DNA from: Alphaproteobacteria bacterium
Lineage (GTDB): Bacteria; Pseudomonadota; Alphaproteobacteria; UBA6615
Length of the DNA: 64,000 bases
Assembly (NCBI GenBank): GCA_021774575.1
Contig: JAJFIX010000037.1
Location: forward strand, 1 to 64,000
Direction of reading: 5' to 3'
Positions 62,845-64,000 of the stretch are shown here, in pieces. The notes beneath the pieces are model-generated. The model saw nothing but the letters and a program-made list of their open reading frames with translations. It was not told the DNA's origin and ran no database searches. The position numbers and the translations under genes were made by a program. The stretch's first letter is position 1, and every line of letters starts with the position of its first letter.

Positions 62845-63363
62845 CTAAACGACGACCCTGATACTGCCCACCATGTTCTGTCGCTCGTGGGGGATGCAGA
62901 AATACCGATATTCTCCTGGCACGGTAAACTGAAAATTAACCGACTGACCGGGTACGACGTCACCGGTGGTAAACGGTTGGACGCCTCGCGGCAGGATCAC
63001 GTGGCGGCGATCCCGGGCCAATCTCGGATCGAAGGTGACCGTATGGACGACCTGCGAGATATTGCGCCAGACCACGGTTTGGCCGCGATTGATCGTCGCG
63101 TGCTGGGGGTCGAAACGTAGCTGGTTGGTCAAATTGACGAACAGGCCAACCTGTCCATTCTGGATTTGCGACGGATCGCCGAATTGATTGTTAAACTGAT
63201 TTTGGCCAAACTGGTTGCCGAATTGGCCGTTATTTGGCGGCACGCAGCCGGCAAGGCCGACAATTGGCAGCGCCGCGGCGACGGCAGCCGAGCGGGAAAG
63301 AACGGTTCGCCGTGTCAAATTCTGGGCAATAGGGTGGTCGTTATCTGAAGACGATTTGCTCAT
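62845..63363 (-). CDS. Exported cupredoxin-domain lipoprotein
   Basis: 172 residues. The N-terminus TRRTVLSRSAAVAAALPIVGLAGC has a twin-arginine and a lipobox, so export by Tat with lipid attachment is plausible. Next is an Asn/Gln/Phe-rich linker (QFGNQFGQNQFNNQFG). The C-terminal plastocyanin-like domain has type 1 copper ligands: His in QVVHTVTF, then FCIPHERQNM giving Cys, His and Met. It would carry electrons in the periplasm. Divergent from the cytochrome gene at 63647, which suggests a shared electron-transfer role. Confidence 0.87.
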   Translation of the reverse strand: MSKSSSDNDHPIAQNLTRRTVLSRSAAVAAALPIVGLAGCVPPNNGQFGNQFGQNQFNNQFGDPSQIQNGQVGLFVNLTNQLRFDPQHATINRGQTVVWRNISQVVHTVTFDPRLARDRRHVILPRGVQPFTTGDVVPGQSVNFQFTVPGEYRYFCIPHERQNMVGSIRVVV

Positions 63364-63646
63364 TGCTAATTTCCCTGCGCAATTATCCTAAACCGCTGGT
63401 GACTATCTGGCGATTATACAATGATTCACACCGATTTGTGCGGCTCGAGTTTGGTTGGCCGCGAACACGTTTGCGTGACGAAAAAACGCAGGTACATATA
63501 GAAATTTGACTGAAATTGTCTCCTATGGAACCTGAATACCCCATGAACGTACTGAAAAAAAAGAACTTGCATGGAACCGCCTAGGTCGAGACAATTTAGG
63601 GGCACGAGGGGTGCGAGGAACCATCGCGACCAAAGGAGTATGTCGT

Positions 63647-64000
63647 ATGAATTTGCCGCAATTTGCCGCGCTGGTGGTTATTGCCGCTGCATCCACTCTA
63701 CCTTTAAAGGCGCAGGCACAAGATGCCGCCGCCGGTGAAGCGTTGTTTGGCAGCAGGTGTACCGCCTGCCACACGGCCGAAGAAGGCGGTATTTCCGGTT
63801 CGGGCCCCAATTTATTTGGGGTCTCCGGTGCCGTGGCGTCTAACCGTGGGATCGAGTTTAACTATTCGGATGCGCTGATCGATAGTGGCGTTATTTGGGA
63901 CGAAGGCAATCTGGATGCCTGGCTGGAATCGCCCGATGATTTCGTGCCCGGCAACAAGATGCCGTTCCCGGGCCTCGCCGCTGCTGGTGAACGCGCCGAT
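63647..64000 (+). CDS. c-type cytochrome (class I), cut by window end
   Basis: Not in the ORF track. Starts ATG after AGGAG. First 118 codons seen. Signal peptide LVVIAAASTLPLKAQA, then AGEALFGSRCTACHTAEEGG with heme site CTACH, GPNLFGVSGAVASNRGIEFNYS and a probable Met ligand in NKMPFPG. Close to small cytochrome c2/c550 types and similar to the cytochrome part of the fusion at 25587. Confidence 0.88.
   Translation, partial: MNLPQFAALVVIAAASTLPLKAQAQDAAAGEALFGSRCTACHTAEEGGISGSGPNLFGVSGAVASNRGIEFNYSDALIDSGVIWDEGNLDAWLESPDDFVPGNKMPFPGLAAAGERAD

Noticed and set aside
1-64000. CRISPR array
   Set aside because: No evenly spaced identical repeats; the only regular arrays are coding repeats (26.2-26.8 kb) and short tandem duplications.

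Overview
Organism. The window looks chromosomal and fits an uncultured, aerobic alphaproteobacterium, perhaps Rhodospirillales-like or marine. That is an inference from protein flavour (RsgA, LLM flavin enzymes, HyuA/HyuB, PDR-type reductase, Flp pilin, DUF4402), from moderate GC content and from frequent TTG starts. No rRNA, tRNA or CRISPR array was seen, so there is no direct taxonomic marker.

Layout. 0-3.2 kb: an acyltransferase and alpha/beta hydrolase pair in one operon. 3.4-5.5 kb: insertion-sequence scar made of an IS6-family element, a cut-off response-regulator receiver domain, an IS3 remnant with two frameshifts and possible IS21-like ends. 5.6-24 kb: accessory region of small modules (MarR/NmrA operon, a methyltransferase gene split by a stop codon, an integrase stub, a 1,439-residue hybrid sensor kinase, Tat-signal protein plus XRE regulator, DoxX, SH3 protein, LLM oxidoreductase, glutathionyl-hydroquinone-reductase-like GST, LysE, RsgA, a second small ORF plus XRE pair). 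A dispersed repeat of roughly 80-120 bp with an att-like core (around CCCCTAGGGGATGCCA) lies between these modules, one copy against the integrase stub. 24-28 kb: fatty acid desaturase, a membrane-anchored 15-residue-repeat protein fused to cytochrome c, a PuuD-like cytochrome domain and a decayed duplicate of the XRE locus.

28-63 kb is a catabolic region. It holds two FAH-family hydrolases, a Gfo/Idh/MocA dehydrogenase, a SsuABC/TauABC-like transporter operon behind a doubled TCTTATATAAGA palindrome, an SDR without the usual catalytic residues, a TauD-type dioxygenase, a beta-propeller protein, a gamma-resorcylate-decarboxylase-like amidohydrolase, CMD and enol-lactonase-like genes, two LLM monooxygenases, a molybdopterin oxidoreductase, HyuA/HyuB with an SDR, a 3-hydroxybenzoate 6-hydroxylase-like monooxygenase, a second ACMSD-like amidohydrolase and a PDR-type reductase. 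Together these point to import and breakdown of aromatic or organic-acid substrates, but no complete pathway can be drawn: ring-cleavage dioxygenases such as gentisate dioxygenase are absent from the window.

Best candidates for something new: (1) the repeat-stalk/cytochrome c fusion; (2) a bacterial protein resembling plant DUF579 glucuronoxylan 4-O-methyltransferases; (3) tandem small secreted proteins with near-identical signal peptides, divergent mature parts ending in a Cys pair plus HP, and matching terminators, whose second copy is preceded by a monooxygenase gene scrap; (4) the att-like dispersed repeats bounding accessory modules; (5) a metallo-beta-lactamase-fold enzyme with an inserted EF-hand-like pair.
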